Origin: an uncultured Phascolarctobacterium sp.
GTDB lineage: Bacteria; Bacillota; Negativicutes; Acidaminococcales; Acidaminococcaceae
Direction: 5' to 3'
Assembly: GCF_905212365.1 (NCBI RefSeq)
Contig: NZ_CAJMEH010000057.1
Location: 1-14,191, forward strand
Length of the DNA stretch: 14,191 nucleotides
Shown: piece by piece, positions 13,507 through 14,191 of the stretch
Layout of the letters: each line of letters starts with the position of its first letter
Position numbering within the stretch: the first letter of the stretch is position 1
Notes under the pieces: model-generated
The model's input: only the letters and a program-made list of their open reading frames with translations
The model's database searches: none
What the model was told of the DNA's origin: nothing
Made by a program: the position numbers and the translations under genes

Positions 13507-14191
13507 ATGGACTTTGATTTTTACCGCAATTTTATCGCCGTCGCCGAAGCAGGCAATATCAGCGCCGCCGCCAAGCAGCTGTCGCTGGTGCAGCCGGCGC
13601 TGAGCGCCCAAATAAAAACTCTGGAAAAATATTACGGCGTGCAGCTGTTTAAAACCAACCGCGGCAAACGGCACATCGAGCTGACGGAAGCAGGCGAAGC
13701 CTTTTTGCAGCAGGCCAAGCTGATGTGCAGCACCGAAGACAGCATCAGCCTGACCATGCAGGCCTTCAGCCAAAAGGCTATGGGGACGCTGCGCGTCGGC
13801 GTGTCCCATGTGCGCAGCGAATATTTTTTGCAGGCGTACCTCATCCCCTTTGCCCAAAGCCAGCCGCAGATAAGCTACCAGTTTCACAATGCTGCCGTAG
13901 CGGAGCAACAGGAGCTGCTGAACAAGGGCCTTATCGATTTCGCCTTTGCCAACGCGCCGTTGGGCCAGTACGAAGACCTTGCTTCTATAAAAGTAGGACG
14001 GGAATATTTCTACGTATATTACCAAAAGGACAAGACCATGCCCTGGGAAGCAGGCCAAAGCCTGACCCCCGCGCAGCTCGCCGGGCTGCCCCTCTGCTGT
14101 AACTACGGCAGCTACGGCCTGCTGCGCAGCGTTTGTCAGGAATACGGCGTGCAGCCCAATGTAATTTTTATCGCCACCGCCGCCAGCAGCG
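13507..14191 (+). CDS. LysR-family transcriptional regulator, 3' part beyond the window
   Basis: The frame starts at ATG 13507, with GGAG 8 nt upstream, and stays open to the window end; 228 of an expected roughly 290-300 codons are visible. Residues 1-60 form the typical LysR winged helix (SAAAKQLSLVQPALSAQIKTLE at about 19-40, then LFKTNRGKRHIELTEAG). A linker helix follows, and from about residue 94 the periplasmic-binding-like effector domain (GTLRVGVSHVRSEYFLQ). It probably controls the divergent anion transporter gene in response to its substrate and represses itself, judged from the palindrome in the shared intergenic region. The effector cannot be inferred. Confidence 0.92.
   Translation, partial: MDFDFYRNFIAVAEAGNISAAAKQLSLVQPALSAQIKTLEKYYGVQLFKTNRGKRHIELTEAGEAFLQQAKLMCSTEDSISLTMQAFSQKAMGTLRVGVSHVRSEYFLQAYLIPFAQSQPQISYQFHNAAVAEQQELLNKGLIDFAFANAPLGQYEDLASIKVGREYFYVYYQKDKTMPWEAGQSLTPAQLAGLPLCCNYGSYGLLRSVCQEYGVQPNVIFIATAASS

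Noticed and set aside
13444..14058. Minus-strand reading frame (204 codons) at the right end
   Set aside because: It is antisense to the LysR gene, whose plus-strand frame has clear family motifs and a ribosome binding site; the minus frame resembles nothing.
1..14191. tRNA genes, CRISPR arrays, insertion sequences, prophage or toxin-antitoxin genes
   Set aside because: No cloverleaf-like sequence, repeat-spacer pattern, transposase motif or phage gene was recognised on either strand by eye.

Overview
The window reads as chromosome from a diderm Firmicute of the Negativicutes type (for example Acidaminococcaceae). This is inferred from three things: the Firmicute-style neighbourhood (birA, coaX, dusB, greA, lysS, rRNA operon), strong AGGAGG-type ribosome binding sites, and a HlyD-type periplasmic adaptor, which normally needs an outer membrane. 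No species marker is present, so the assignment is tentative. All genes but one lie on the minus strand; only the LysR regulator at the right edge is on the plus strand.

From left to right: bases 1-124 hold a near-consensus promoter and a boxA-like leader pointing left off the window, almost certainly the start of an rRNA operon. Next come lysS (with an unusual C-terminal tRNA-binding domain) and greA, sharing a strong promoter. Then follows a tightly coupled pair of poorly understood genes: a protein of the kind databases call 'quinate 5-dehydrogenase', and a protein that looks like the cyanobacterial long-chain acyl-ACP reductase (AAR) and keeps the catalytic cysteine. dusB and coaX follow, separated by a good intrinsic terminator.

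Bases 6911-10793 form an accessory efflux cassette between coaX and birA: a TetR repressor whose promoter is bracketed by a perfect 13-bp inverted repeat, a HlyD-like adaptor, and two overlapping ABC-2 permeases. No ATPase gene and no TolC-like gene are present. birA follows, with a candidate biotin operator in front of it. The right end is a DASS/SLC13-type anion transporter divergent from a LysR regulator (cut by the window edge), with a perfect 11-bp inverted repeat lying over both promoters.

Functionally, the core genes serve translation (LysRS, DusB, GreA, rRNA) and cofactors (CoaX for CoA, BirA for biotin). The TetR cassette and the LysR/transporter pair are separate, locally regulated transport modules. 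The most novel part is the AAR-like/quinate-dehydrogenase-like pair, which may be a fatty-aldehyde module. That function is a hypothesis from motif similarity read by eye; no database search was possible.
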